Shown piece after piece: positions 15,579 through 25,698 of a DNA stretch of 40,271 bases (position 1 is its first letter; each line of letters starts with the position of its first letter). A program made the translations under genes and the position numbers. The notes below the pieces were generated by a model. It was not told the origin of the DNA. It was given only the letters and a program-made list of their open reading frames with translations, and did no database searches. Origin of the DNA: Acidobacteriaceae bacterium (lineage in GTDB: Bacteria > Acidobacteriota > Terriglobia > Terriglobales > Acidobacteriaceae); NCBI GenBank assembly GCA_030038195.1, contig JASHPJ010000064.1, positions 1 through 40,271 of the forward strand, given 5' to 3'.

Positions 15579-16499
15579 TTATCCGTTCACCTTTTTCCCT
15601 GTCCCGTTGTCTTTTCCGGCGTGGCTGCCTCGCTGGACGTCCTTGCGCAGCATGACCACCATGAATCCACCCAGCAGCACCACCGTCAGCAGTCCACCCA
15701 GTTGCACTACGCGCGACACAATCAGCGAGTGCGTGTTGGTCTTGGGATCGTAGTGGTAGCAGTAGGTAAGGATATTGTCCACCGGCGAGCCGATGCGGTT
15801 GGACGATGCCTCGTCCAGCCCCAGCAGCAGGTCCTTGGGAGAATATTCGACGCCCATGTAGTACTGGGCCAGTTTGCCCTCCGGCGTCACAATCTGGATC
15901 GCGCTGGCGTGGGCAAACTGGGTCAGCCTGCCGTCAGGCCCCGGGATCTTCACGTACCGGAATCCCACTGCGCTGGTCAGTGCATCGATGTTGGCCTGCG
16001 TGCCGGTCATGAAGTGCCAGCCGTTAGCCGTCTCCGGATGGCCGTAGCGCTGCAGGTACGTGCGCTTCTTGGCCGCGGCCAGGGCCGTGCCCTCGGTGGG
16101 ATCGATGCTCACCACGATCACGTTGAAATCCTTGCCGGGAACGAAGTTCACCATCTGCAGCGCGCTGGTCAGCCCGTTCAGCTCCTCTGAGCAGAGCATC
16201 GGGCACTGGTAGTACACCAGCGCCAGGATGGCCGGCCGCTTGCCGAAGTAGCTGCTCAGTGGAACCACATGGCCGGTATCGTCGGTGAAGGTCAGGTTGA
16301 GCGGCAACTGCGTATTCAGGCGCTGGTCAATGCCCACGCCGTTCAGCACCGAGGGCTGGCTATTCGCCGGACCCTCCGACTTGTCGCCGTAAGACGAAAC
16401 CTGCGCCGCCGCGAAAGGAGCCAGCAGCGCGAGGCACAGCAGCATCGCCGCCGATCTGCTCCTGAAAGCTGCTTCCCGGAGGATTGGAGTGCCGCGCAT
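15579..16499 (-). CDS. SCO1/SenC-type copper chaperone with C-terminal membrane anchor
   Basis: SCO proteins are thioredoxin-fold factors that deliver copper to, or reduce, the CuA site of oxidase subunit II. The start is the ATG at 16499 with AGGAG eight bases upstream; a longer frame reaches 16976 but lies over the neighbouring gene. The 306 residues begin with a signal peptide (about residues 1-33, ending PFAAAQ). The copper motif YYQCPMLCSEEL (CxxxC) is near residue 96, and the distal histidine is probably in LTQFAHASAIQ. A second hydrophobic segment near the C-terminus (LGGLLTVVLLGGFMVVML) would anchor it from the far end. It lies immediately before ctaC, fitting the role. Confidence 0.92.
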   Translation of the reverse strand: MRGTPILREAAFRSRSAAMLLCLALLAPFAAAQVSSYGDKSEGPANSQPSVLNGVGIDQRLNTQLPLNLTFTDDTGHVVPLSSYFGKRPAILALVYYQCPMLCSEELNGLTSALQMVNFVPGKDFNVIVVSIDPTEGTALAAAKKRTYLQRYGHPETANGWHFMTGTQANIDALTSAVGFRYVKIPGPDGRLTQFAHASAIQIVTPEGKLAQYYMGVEYSPKDLLLGLDEASSNRIGSPVDNILTYCYHYDPKTNTHSLIVSRVVQLGGLLTVVLLGGFMVVMLRKDVQRGSHAGKDNGTGKKVNG

Positions 16500-16567
16500 C
16501 GTCTCTGCTCCTTTCTGCGCCGCGGTCTCACCGCAAGGCGCGCTCTTTCCCTGTCTCCCGCAACCGG

Positions 16568-17188
16568 CTACTGGGCCGATTCCGCGCCTTCCGTCTGGCG
16601 GTGGGCGGCTGCTTCTTCCTGCTCGTACGAGGTGCGCGCGAAGCCGTTGGTCAGCGGCATGGTCACCACCGGCCGGCTGTCGCCGGTCATGGGTGGCTGA
16701 ACCTGCGCCGCCGGCGCCACCGGCAGCCCGCGCTGGGCGATGATCTCCATGGCCCGCTCGATGGGAATCCTCACCTTGCCCTTCGACTGGTCGACCCAGG
16801 TATAGTTGTTCAGCAGAATGTCCTCGCGTGCATGCAGGTCGGCCACGTCCTGGTTGCCGTCGTCCAGTTGCACGCGCGGCGTGGGAAAGCTCTGCGTGAT
16901 CTCGGCCATCTTGTTCTGCAGCGCCGGGCTGGAAGGCATGTTGCCGAGCTGCCGGACATCCACCGTCTGGGTCCACTTGCTGTTAGGGCCGTCTTCCTTG
17001 TTCATGTGCGCATTCAGCAGCTTGCCTATGCCGTAGCAGGTGACGCCGGTGACCGCCACAAAGGTGCCCAGCGCAACCAAGAACACCACGATGCCGGCGA
17101 TCTTGACGTCGCTCTGCTCGTAGCCGAGAGAGGCGTCGATTTCCTCGTTTTTGTGCCCTTCCGGCAGATGTTCGTTATGCGTGGGCAT
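16568..17188 (-). CDS. Single-TM protein of unknown function within the act-cta operon
   Basis: The 206-residue product has a charged, His/Glu-rich N-terminus, one clear membrane helix (KIAGIVVFLVALGTFVAVTG, about residues 29-48) and a soluble domain presumably outside. A Pro/Gln-rich tail follows. It has no CxxCH, metal or quinone motif and I do not recognise a named family. Its ATG overlaps the actF stop by 14 bases and the SCO gene follows 68 bases later, so it is embedded in the operon. It may be an extra subunit or assembly factor joining alternative complex III to the oxidase; this rests on position alone. Confidence 0.8.
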   Translation of the reverse strand: MPTHNEHLPEGHKNEEIDASLGYEQSDVKIAGIVVFLVALGTFVAVTGVTCYGIGKLLNAHMNKEDGPNSKWTQTVDVRQLGNMPSSPALQNKMAEITQSFPTPRVQLDDGNQDVADLHAREDILLNNYTWVDQSKGKVRIPIERAMEIIAQRGLPVAPAAQVQPPMTGDSRPVVTMPLTNGFARTSYEQEEAAAHRQTEGAESAQ

Positions 17189-18491
17189 GTTCAGGCTCCA
17201 GAATCTCCGCCAGGTGCGGATCGTTCACCTGCACGAGCGGGCGCGTCTTGAGACGCGTGCAGAAATAGGCTATCCAAAAGGCCATCATAGCGATGGGCAC
17301 CGCAACGTACTCGAGAATTCCCCAACTGAAGTGCAGGTTGCGCGCGGCGTCGTGGAAGCTCGGCTCGATCAGCCAGAACTGGTTGAACGCTACGGCGAAG
17401 ATCATGATCTGGCACACGAAAGTGAGCCGCTTCTTGTTGCGCTTGATGTCGCGCGACAGCAGCACGGAAAACGGAATGAGCCAGTGGAAGATGAAGTCGA
17501 GCGTGATGATGACGCCCCAACTGCCGCGGATACGGTCCAGGTACCAGTTGATCTCATTCGGCAGGTTGCCCGACCAGATGATGAGGAACTGCCCGAAGGC
17601 CAGGTAAATATTCAGCATGACGAAGGCAAAGGTCAGCTTGCCCAGGTCGTGCTGTTCGGTCTGGCGAAGCAGCGTGCGGATGGGCTCGGCCTTGGAGAGC
17701 GCCAGGGTCACGATGATGCCCAGCGCCAGCACCTGGAAGCCCTGCTCGACCAGGTAGAGCAGGCCATATACCGTCGAAAACCAGGTGGGGTCCATGGACA
17801 TCACCCAGTAAATGGACGCAGCGGTCATCGTCACGGCGTAGATCACGATGCCCAGCCCGCTGATGTTCTCGAACTTCTTGATCCAGAACGGGGTAGTCTC
17901 CGGCCCTTGCGCATCGCGCTTGAGCGCGAGAGCGTTCAGCCGCCATGTATAGAATCCCCAGATCGCGAAACAGAGCACGCTGACCCAGACGAAGGCGAAT
18001 GGGTTGAGCATGGGCCGCTTGAAGTCGATGCAGTGTTTCTGGATCTCGGTGAGGATGCCCGCCTTGACCGCTGCCGCCGTGTCGGCGTCCCCTTTAAACT
18101 GCGCCCAGAGGTAAAGCCTCTTCATAAAAATCGCCGTCACCACCCAGTAGCCGAAGACCAGGGGCAGGGTGCGGCTCATCGCCTCGAGAGGCCGGCGCAG
18201 CAGCAGGCCGTACTTGCCGCCCGAGCAGTATTGCACCATGAGCAGAGCCAGGCCGCCGACGGAAAAGCCGAAGGTGAGCATGAGGCCCATCGTCCAGCCG
18301 CGCAGGAAGTGGTCCCAGCCCAGATGCTCAGGGTCCTGCGACTGGCCCAGGAACGCCAGGATCACGGCGATAACCGTGAAGATCACCCCGACCACCAGCG
18401 CGCGATTCCTCCAGCCATCCACCAGGGCCGGCGCGCCCAGATCGGCGGGGAGCGTCTTGGCGTGTGTTTGAGCGTGCGATTCGTGAGCCAT
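17175..18491 (-). CDS. actF: Alternative complex III membrane subunit ActF
   Basis: ActF is one of two NrfD-like quinol-binding-type membrane subunits of alternative complex III, which oxidises menaquinol or ubiquinol and reduces a cytochrome c or the oxidase directly. The 438-residue protein has about ten hydrophobic helices. Recognisable stretches include HFLRGWTMGLMLTFGFSVGG near residue 60 and SIYWVMSMDPTWFSTVYGLL near residue 225. The helix around GQFLIIWSGNLPNEINWYL is strongly typical of ActF. It follows actE by 11 bases. No cofactor motif is expected in this subunit, and none is seen. Confidence 0.93.
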   Translation of the reverse strand: MAHESHAQTHAKTLPADLGAPALVDGWRNRALVVGVIFTVIAVILAFLGQSQDPEHLGWDHFLRGWTMGLMLTFGFSVGGLALLMVQYCSGGKYGLLLRRPLEAMSRTLPLVFGYWVVTAIFMKRLYLWAQFKGDADTAAAVKAGILTEIQKHCIDFKRPMLNPFAFVWVSVLCFAIWGFYTWRLNALALKRDAQGPETTPFWIKKFENISGLGIVIYAVTMTAASIYWVMSMDPTWFSTVYGLLYLVEQGFQVLALGIIVTLALSKAEPIRTLLRQTEQHDLGKLTFAFVMLNIYLAFGQFLIIWSGNLPNEINWYLDRIRGSWGVIITLDFIFHWLIPFSVLLSRDIKRNKKRLTFVCQIMIFAVAFNQFWLIEPSFHDAARNLHFSWGILEYVAVPIAMMAFWIAYFCTRLKTRPLVQVNDPHLAEILEPEHAHA

Positions 18492-18502
18492 TCCGTAAGT
18501 CC

Positions 18503-19390
18503 TTAATGGGCGGCCGTCGCGGCCGGTTTGCTTGCGGGAATCTTGATGGCCGGGTCAGCCGGACGGGCCGGGGCCATGGCCGGCGTTCCCTCGCTGGCCA
18601 CCGGCGGATAGGCCTGCACCGCGGTCGCCGGCAGCTCCCAGGGCCGCGCATACTCCGGATGCCCCTCTTCGTCGGCGACGCTCTCGAGGCTCCTGATCTG
18701 CACACCGGCCGGAACGTCCTGCGTCGTGGCCGCCTGGCTGAGCTGCAGGGCGCGGATATAGGCGGCTACCGCCCAGCGGTCGGACGGCGTCAACTGCGCC
18801 GAGTAGTCGGGCATGGCGCCGTAGCCGTGGGTCATCACGTAGAAGTAGTGCGAGATGGGCTGCGACATCCGCACCTGGTCGTGCAGGTTGGCCGCCGGCT
18901 TGTAGCCGCGGTACACAATCTCGCCCAGCCCGTTGCCCACCCGCGAGTGGCAGGGCGTGCAGTAAATGTTGAACCGCTCCTGCCCGCGCTCGAGCACGGT
19001 CATGGTCACCGGGAACGGCATCATGTCCCGCTCTTCGCGGTAGCCGTTGGCGCCTTGCACCACGCCGGTGTAGAAGTAGCTGTCTTCATGCAACTGGCCG
19101 CGGGCCACGGTGTTCTCCACCTGCGGACGCGCGCTGCGGTGATCGGCGAAGAAGTCGCTGCCGCGCTGCGGAATCATCTTTGGCTCATTGTGCATGTCCT
19201 GGCGGCAGCCGGAGATGAGAAGAACGCAGGCCATTGCGGCAAGAAAGAGTGATCTCCCACCCTTTCCGCACACGCGGAAAGGATGGAGCATCCGTGAAAC
19301 TGGTTTTCCATCCTCGCGCGAAAACTGCGCAAGGGCGGGGCACCCTACCTGAACCCTGATCCCTGAACCCTGATCCCTGTGAAGGTTCAT
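18503..19390 (-). CDS. actE: Alternative complex III monohaem cytochrome c subunit ActE
   Basis: ActE is the small cytochrome c of alternative complex III, probably the exit point for electrons. The haem motif is CTPCHS (about residue 142 of the longest form), and a likely axial Met is in GYGAMPDYSAQL. A lipobox-like MACVLLISGC ends a signal peptide. The ATG at 19390 overlaps the actD stop (TGATG) with a GGAGGTGGAG ribosome site, so it is the best-supported start. It puts the lipobox Cys at residue 62, unusually far. Codons 5-45 are made of dispersed-repeat sequence (19261-19380). A shorter start at 19291 (ATG) would give a normal 29-residue signal but has no ribosome site. The core identity is firm; the N-terminus is open. 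Confidence 0.9.
   Translation of the reverse strand: MNLHRDQGSGIRVQVGCPALAQFSREDGKPVSRMLHPFRVCGKGGRSLFLAAMACVLLISGCRQDMHNEPKMIPQRGSDFFADHRSARPQVENTVARGQLHEDSYFYTGVVQGANGYREERDMMPFPVTMTVLERGQERFNIYCTPCHSRVGNGLGEIVYRGYKPAANLHDQVRMSQPISHYFYVMTHGYGAMPDYSAQLTPSDRWAVAAYIRALQLSQAATTQDVPAGVQIRSLESVADEEGHPEYARPWELPATAVQAYPPVASEGTPAMAPARPADPAIKIPASKPAATAAH
19261..19380. repeat. Composite heptamer/hairpin repeat inside the 5' end of actE
   Basis: On the minus strand, CAGGGAT CAGGGTT CAGGGAT CAGGGTT (19348-19380 region) gives four 7-bp units. GGGTGCCCCGCCC and a GC-rich imperfect inverted repeat follow, then a perfect 9-bp hairpin CCTTTCCGC/GCGGAAAGG (19261-19269 and 19274-19282) with a 4-base loop. The heptamers match the YAGGGWW family next to gatC, and both blocks continue with GGTGCCCC. 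The block lies between the coupled start codon and the signal peptide of actE and keeps that frame open. Confidence 0.65.
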
Positions 19391-19932
19391 CAGTACTCCA
19401 CCTCCACCACCGAAACCGGCCTGAAATTTTCAAGATAGGCCTTCGATTCGGCCAGGTCGAACTTTGGATCCAGCGCTTCCAGGCACAGGAAGAACTTGTC
19501 CGTGGTGGCGCCGTCACGGAAGTTGGGCGCGTTGAAAAGCGGATGATAGAGTGCCGGCAGGCCATTGAGCGCCAGCATGCCGAAGGCCGCCGACAAGCCG
19601 GCCCACAGGATGGTCCACTCGTAGGCTGGAACGATGAATGCCGGCCACGAATAGGTCGGCCGGCCAGCCACGTTGATCGGGTAAGCCAGCACGGAGATCC
19701 AGGTCTCCAGTGCGAACATGGCCGCTCCGCCCAGCAGGCCGCCGATCAGGCAGAGAAGCGGAACCTTGTCGCGGTGGAAGCCGATGGCTTCGGCGGCTTC
19801 CTCCACCGGGTACGGCGTGTAGCAATCCAGGCGGCGCCAGCCGTCCTGGCGGGCCTGGCGCGCAGCCCGCACCAGGTCGCCGGGGGTATCGAATTCGGCC
19901 AGCAGGCCGTAGGTTCCTTCGCGAGGGGGCAT
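19390..19932 (-). CDS. actD: Alternative complex III subunit ActD
   Basis: ActD is a small membrane subunit of alternative complex III with two helices and no cofactor. The ATG at 19932 (MPPREGTYGLLAEFDTPGDL), one base after the actC stop and preceded by GGAGG, is chosen. A frame open to 20001 would lie inside actC. The 180-residue product has a soluble N-terminal part with DCYTPYPVEEAAEAIGF. The first helix (about residues 58-78) includes CLIGGLLGGAAMFALE, and a second helix follows around AYEWTILWAGLSAAFGML. The C-terminus FFLCLEALDPKFD is conserved-looking. The stop overlaps actE (TGATG). Confidence 0.92.
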   Translation of the reverse strand: MPPREGTYGLLAEFDTPGDLVRAARQARQDGWRRLDCYTPYPVEEAAEAIGFHRDKVPLLCLIGGLLGGAAMFALETWISVLAYPINVAGRPTYSWPAFIVPAYEWTILWAGLSAAFGMLALNGLPALYHPLFNAPNFRDGATTDKFFLCLEALDPKFDLAESKAYLENFRPVSVVEVEY

Positions 19933-19933
19933 A

Positions 19934-21352
<1,419 letters not shown>

Positions 21353-21359
21353 CGCGGAT

Positions 21360-24300
21360 TCAACCCTTGGCCGGCGCAACTTCAACCGGCGCTTCTTCGA
21401 GTTCGGGATTCGGATTCAGGACTTCAGCCACGTAAGTGGTTCGAGGACGGGTATTGATGTCGGCAATTACCTGGTAGCTGCGCTGCATGGCGCGCAACTT
21501 CGCAACCCGGCTCTGCCGGTCGTTGAGGTTGCCGAAGGTGATCGCCGCAGCCGGACATGCCTGCTGGCAGGCGGTGATGATTTCGCCGTCGCGCACCAGG
21601 CGATTCTCCTTGTCGGCCTGGATCTTGGCCCCTTCGATGCGCTGCACGCAGTAGTTGCACTTCTCCATCACGCCGCGGGAACGGACCGTGACGTCCGGAT
21701 TGCGCATCAGCTTCAGGCTCTCGGTCTCGTAGTCGGAGTAGAGCAGGAAGTTGAACCGGCGCACCTTGTACGGGCAGTTGTTCGAGCAGTAGCGGGTGCC
21801 CACGCAGCGGTTGTAGACCATCATGTTGAGGCCTTCGGGCGTGTGTATCGTTGCGCCCACCGGGCAGACCTCTTCGCAGGGCGCGTTCTCGCACTGCTGG
21901 CAGTTCATGGGCTGGAAGTGCGCACGCGGCGCCGCCAGGTCGCCCTCGAAGTAGGTGTCGACGCGAATCCACTGCATGTCGCGGCCGATGCGCACCTGCT
22001 GCTTGCCCACCACCGCGATGTTGTTCTCTGCATAACAGCTCACGATGCAAGCGTTGCAGCCCGTGCAACTGTTCATGTCGATCGACATCGCCCAGGCATA
22101 GGACTCGTTGTAGGTCCAGTTGGGAAAGAGCGACGTGCCCATGTCGGGCGTCTCGCGGCCATCGCCTTCGTGCGCGAAGTTGGGGTTGGCCTTGAACTGC
22201 TCCAGCGTGGCGTAGCGGACGATGCTGCGCGGACCCAGCGCCTCGACCCCTTCGAGCGACCAGTTCTGATTGCCGTGTTCGGACAGGCCGCGGCTGCGGT
22301 GATCCTGGTAGTGGCTCTTGGTGATCGCGATGCCCCACTTGCCGTCTACCCTGCGGATACCACCCGTCGCATAGAACGGCGCCCAGCTATTGCGGATCAG
22401 GTACGTGTTGAAGCCCGCCGCCGAGCCCACGCGCCCGGCGAACTGGCGTCCGTAGCCCAGGTAGACCGTCACCGAGTTGTCCGGATGCCCCGGAGCCACG
22501 ATCACCGGAGCCTTCACCCGCCCGTCGCCCACGCTGATCTCGACAATGTCGTCCTCTTCGAGGCCCAGCTTCTCGAGCGTTGCGCCGGAGACGATCGCCG
22601 CGTTGTCCCAGCTCAGGCTGGTCACCGGCTTGGGCAGCTCCTGCAGCCAGCCCACGTTCGACCAGCGACCGTCGTAGATGGTCGGATCGGGCCGGAAGAT
22701 CACCTCGATCGAATCCCTGGGCGTCGGCTCGGGGACCGCTTTCCTGGCGGCGTTCACGGCGGCCGGAGACGCAGCCACCGCGCCCGGCGTCCTGGCAGGC
22801 ACCGTGTCGGCAATCCACCCATCGTGCAGCGCCTTGCGCCATCCGGTCTCGAAGTCGCCCTTGATGACCGGCTTCCAGGTCTCGCGCACCGCCGCGTAGG
22901 CGCTCACCATCGGATCGTCCAGCAACGACTGCAGAACCTCGTGCGCCGAGTGGCCGCCGAAGAGCGGGTCGATCAGCGGCTGCACGATGGACACCGTGCC
23001 GTCATACGCCCGCGCATCCGACCAGTATTCGAGGTAGTGTGCCGCGGGGATGTGCCAGTGCGCAATCTGCCCCGTCTCGTCCACATGCGAGCCGAGGTGG
23101 GCAACGATGTTCGCCTTGTTGAAGGCCGTTGCAAAATCGAGGTCAGCCGGCGCGTCGTAGACCGGGTTGGCATTGAGGAGGACCAGCCAGTCCACCTTGC
23201 CCGCGTTCAGATCAGCCACCAGCGCCTTGATGTCCGCCAGTTGGTCGGAGGGAATCGGATGCGCCGGACCCGCCACCGACACCGTCTTGCCCACGTTGCC
23301 GAGCGCGTTGTTGATGGCCAGCGCCAGTGCCGCCACCGAGGAGTCCTGATAGAGGCCCGGAATCACCGCGCTCTTGCCGGCATTGGCTTTCAGATCCTTG
23401 ACCAGCGCCGCGAGGAACTTCTGCTGATCGGCAGTCCACGCATAGCCCGGAGCGCTCACGCCGCTCACGCCCAGCGCGGCGGCCAGCGCCGCAGCAAAGG
23501 CCGGAACCTCGCTCGCGCGCAGACCGAGCCGATGCTCGGCCTTCATGCCGGTGGTGGTGGTCGAGCTCTCGACCGCATACAGCCGGTTCATGCCGTTTTC
23601 CGGCTGCTTGCGCCGGCCGGCATAGTCGCGCACCAGCCGATGGAAGCCCGGATAGCTCGCGCCCGACAGAAAATCCGCGTCCAGAGAGACGATCACGTCC
23701 GCCGCGGCTAGGTCGTATTGCACTGCCGGGCCGCTGGTCAGGAAGGTTCCCGCCAGCGCCGGGTCGTATTGCGCCAGCTTCGCCTTGGGATACGCCTTCG
23801 CCACCGCCTGCCACTGCCGCGCCAGCGTGGGCGAGGTGATGGTGGCGCTCAGGAAGTAAATGCCGCTTCCATCTTTCGTGGAAGCCACCTTGCTGCGGAA
23901 TGCCTCGACAAACTCTTCCCACTCACGCGATTCGCCGCGATAGGTCACATGCTGCGAGCGGTCAGGATCGTAGAGGGCAAGCAGAGTGCCCTGCGAATAC
24001 GGATCGGAGCCACCGCTGTTATAGGCGTGCTCGGGATTGCCATCCACCTTGATGGGACGGAACTCGCTACTCTTCACCAGCAGCGGCACCGCGCCGGTGG
24101 TGAACGGATGCGCCGTGGCAAAATACATCGGCTTGCCCAGGACCAGGTCCTCAGGCGCCTTCACATAGGGATAGATCGGCTCGTCGGGCTGCTTGGTGCA
24201 GCCGGCCATTCCGGCCAGCGCCATCGACGCGCCCATCAGCTTCAGGAAGCCGCGCCGCGAGACCGGATCGACCCACTCCTGCGCGGAGCCGGGAAACTCC

Positions 24301-24500
24301 CGCTGCACCGCGGCCTGAAACCCGGGCGTATCCGCCAGCTCGTCGAGCGACCGCCAGAACTTCTTCCCCCTCACGCCCTTCAGCTCCTGGCGCACTGCGG
24401 CCAGAGTCATGGGCGCGCCGTTCCCCGTCTTCTCATCCACGGCATTCCCCATCTTGTTTTCCGCCGCCGGCGCGGTCCCGCTCTTTTGGATTCCGCTCAT
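21360..24500 (-). CDS. actB: Alternative complex III iron-sulfur subunit ActB
   Basis: ActB combines a molybdopterin-oxidoreductase-like domain that lacks the cofactor with a ferredoxin-like domain carrying the iron-sulfur clusters. A twin-arginine signal lies near residue 82 (SRRGFLKLMGASMALAGMAG), so folded export by Tat is expected. The C-terminal quarter has four cysteine motifs: CTGCNACIVSC, CQQCENAPCEEVC, CVGTRYCSNNC and CNYCVQRI with a later CQQACPAAAI. This fits one 3Fe-4S and three 4Fe-4S clusters as known for the family. The ATG at 24500 overlaps the actA stop as ATGA, with GAGG ten bases upstream; an ATG at 24509 is also possible. The length, 1046 residues, is usual. It is not an active molybdoenzyme. 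Confidence 0.95.
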   Translation of the reverse strand: MSGIQKSGTAPAAENKMGNAVDEKTGNGAPMTLAAVRQELKGVRGKKFWRSLDELADTPGFQAAVQREFPGSAQEWVDPVSRRGFLKLMGASMALAGMAGCTKQPDEPIYPYVKAPEDLVLGKPMYFATAHPFTTGAVPLLVKSSEFRPIKVDGNPEHAYNSGGSDPYSQGTLLALYDPDRSQHVTYRGESREWEEFVEAFRSKVASTKDGSGIYFLSATITSPTLARQWQAVAKAYPKAKLAQYDPALAGTFLTSGPAVQYDLAAADVIVSLDADFLSGASYPGFHRLVRDYAGRRKQPENGMNRLYAVESSTTTTGMKAEHRLGLRASEVPAFAAALAAALGVSGVSAPGYAWTADQQKFLAALVKDLKANAGKSAVIPGLYQDSSVAALALAINNALGNVGKTVSVAGPAHPIPSDQLADIKALVADLNAGKVDWLVLLNANPVYDAPADLDFATAFNKANIVAHLGSHVDETGQIAHWHIPAAHYLEYWSDARAYDGTVSIVQPLIDPLFGGHSAHEVLQSLLDDPMVSAYAAVRETWKPVIKGDFETGWRKALHDGWIADTVPARTPGAVAASPAAVNAARKAVPEPTPRDSIEVIFRPDPTIYDGRWSNVGWLQELPKPVTSLSWDNAAIVSGATLEKLGLEEDDIVEISVGDGRVKAPVIVAPGHPDNSVTVYLGYGRQFAGRVGSAAGFNTYLIRNSWAPFYATGGIRRVDGKWGIAITKSHYQDHRSRGLSEHGNQNWSLEGVEALGPRSIVRYATLEQFKANPNFAHEGDGRETPDMGTSLFPNWTYNESYAWAMSIDMNSCTGCNACIVSCYAENNIAVVGKQQVRIGRDMQWIRVDTYFEGDLAAPRAHFQPMNCQQCENAPCEEVCPVGATIHTPEGLNMMVYNRCVGTRYCSNNCPYKVRRFNFLLYSDYETESLKLMRNPDVTVRSRGVMEKCNYCVQRIEGAKIQADKENRLVRDGEIITACQQACPAAAITFGNLNDRQSRVAKLRAMQRSYQVIADINTRPRTTYVAEVLNPNPELEEAPVEVAPAKG

Positions 24501-25363
24501 CGGTGGCATACCTCGCAGCTCATCAGGTCCTTCGGGGTGCGAATCTTGTAGTGAACCTCCAGGAAGTGACCCAGATCCTCCTGGCGGGTGAACTTGGTGT
24601 AAACCGGCGCAGCCGCAGGCAGCGCAGCCGCGCTCACATCGCCGGCCATCCCGCTCGCCGCGCGCACCGGCATCTGCAGCGAGGCCAGCTCCGGTCCCGC
24701 ATTGGCCGGGTCCGTCGTCGTGCAGCGCACGCTCTGCGCGGTGGGCACACCATATTTATTGTCCACGGCCGTGCACCACACCGGATGGTCTTCCGCCGGC
24801 TTCTGCCAGTCCATGTTGTAAATCTCGCTGGTAGGCCGCAGGTTCTTGGCTGGGTTGCGGTGGCAGTTCAGGCACCACTCCATCTGCAGCGTATTCTGCG
24901 CATACATCAGCGGCATCTCGTCCACGCGGCCGTGACAGGTCTCGCAGCCAATTCCCTTATTTACGTGGATCTCGTGGCTGAAGTAGACGTAGTCGGGAAG
25001 GTCGTGCACCTTGATCCAGGGGATGGACTGGCCCGTGTACCAGCTATTCCGCACCGGCTCCAGAAGCTGCGCGTTGGTCCAGATCTGCGCGTGGCAGTTC
25101 ATACAGGTGCGCGTAGGAGGAATACCCGCGTAGCTCGACTTTTCGACCGTGGTGTGGCAGTACTGGCACTGCAGCCCAAGTCCCTGCACGTGGTGCTTGT
25201 GGCTGAATGGAACCGGCTGATCCGGACGCTGACCCTGCCGCGTCACCCAGGGCGACCGTTGCAGTTGATCGAGCGTGACGCCCAGGGCGATCACGATCAG
25301 CCCCGTCAACACCAGGCTCATGCGGGCCAGTGCATTGGAGCTGCGGTCAAAGATTTGCGGCAT
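24497..25363 (-). CDS. actA: Alternative complex III pentahaem cytochrome c subunit ActA
   Basis: ActA is the multihaem cytochrome that takes electrons from the ActB clusters. The 288 residues have an N-terminal membrane anchor (about residues 12-30, ARMSLVLTGLIVIALGVTLD). Five haem c motifs follow: CQYCH, CMNCH, CETCH, CLNCH and CEVCH, the last at the extreme C-terminus. Additional histidines (FSHKHHVQGL, YFSHEIHVNKGIG) are typical distal ligands. Five haems is the known ActA number. It is the first gene of the act-cta operon, preceded by about 335 bp without a gene on this strand. Confidence 0.96.
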   Translation of the reverse strand: MPQIFDRSSNALARMSLVLTGLIVIALGVTLDQLQRSPWVTRQGQRPDQPVPFSHKHHVQGLGLQCQYCHTTVEKSSYAGIPPTRTCMNCHAQIWTNAQLLEPVRNSWYTGQSIPWIKVHDLPDYVYFSHEIHVNKGIGCETCHGRVDEMPLMYAQNTLQMEWCLNCHRNPAKNLRPTSEIYNMDWQKPAEDHPVWCTAVDNKYGVPTAQSVRCTTTDPANAGPELASLQMPVRAASGMAGDVSAAALPAAAPVYTKFTRQEDLGHFLEVHYKIRTPKDLMSCEVCHR

Positions 25364-25698
25364 GAATTGTACCCTGCTTGATTTGCTTGTCTGTATGCGG
25401 CCACAGTACCGGCTGCCGCATTAGGTTATGTACAAAATCTCTCGTGAACAAACTCAAACGGAGAAGGCCGAATAACCCGAAGAACCAATATAGCAGCAAG
25501 GGTCGGTTGCGCAAGTGCCGCCGTCACGAAAATCTTAAAAAATCCGGTGTAAAATGCATCGCGCATTTTGCTGAAAACAGACGGAGTTGCAAAACAAACG
25601 TGTGTCACACTACATAGGCTCTCTGTACCTGCAACCCTGTACCAGAAATTGGGATTTTCCGTATCCGTTCCACTCTTCATAACAGCCTGCAATGCGCG
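25364..25698. other. Upstream region of the act-cta operon
   Basis: About 335 bp with lower GC than its surroundings and no convincing gene. A 166-codon minus-strand frame (25926-25426) crosses it but has no recognisable domain or ribosome site and overlaps a better small gene on the plus strand. The AT-rich stretch 25480-25620 is where the operon promoter should be. Confidence 0.5.
25487..25514 (-). promoter_or_regulatory. Candidate promoter for actA-F/cta operon
   Basis: Read on the minus strand, TTGCGC (25509-25514) and TATATT (25487-25492) are separated by 16 bp. This is a moderate sigma-70 match in an AT-rich patch about 120 bp upstream of actA. Other weaker combinations exist nearby, so this is a candidate only. 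Confidence 0.3.

Noticed and set aside
22400..24300. ActB as an active molybdenum enzyme
   Set aside because: ACIII ActB proteins carry the fold without the cofactor; operon context decides.
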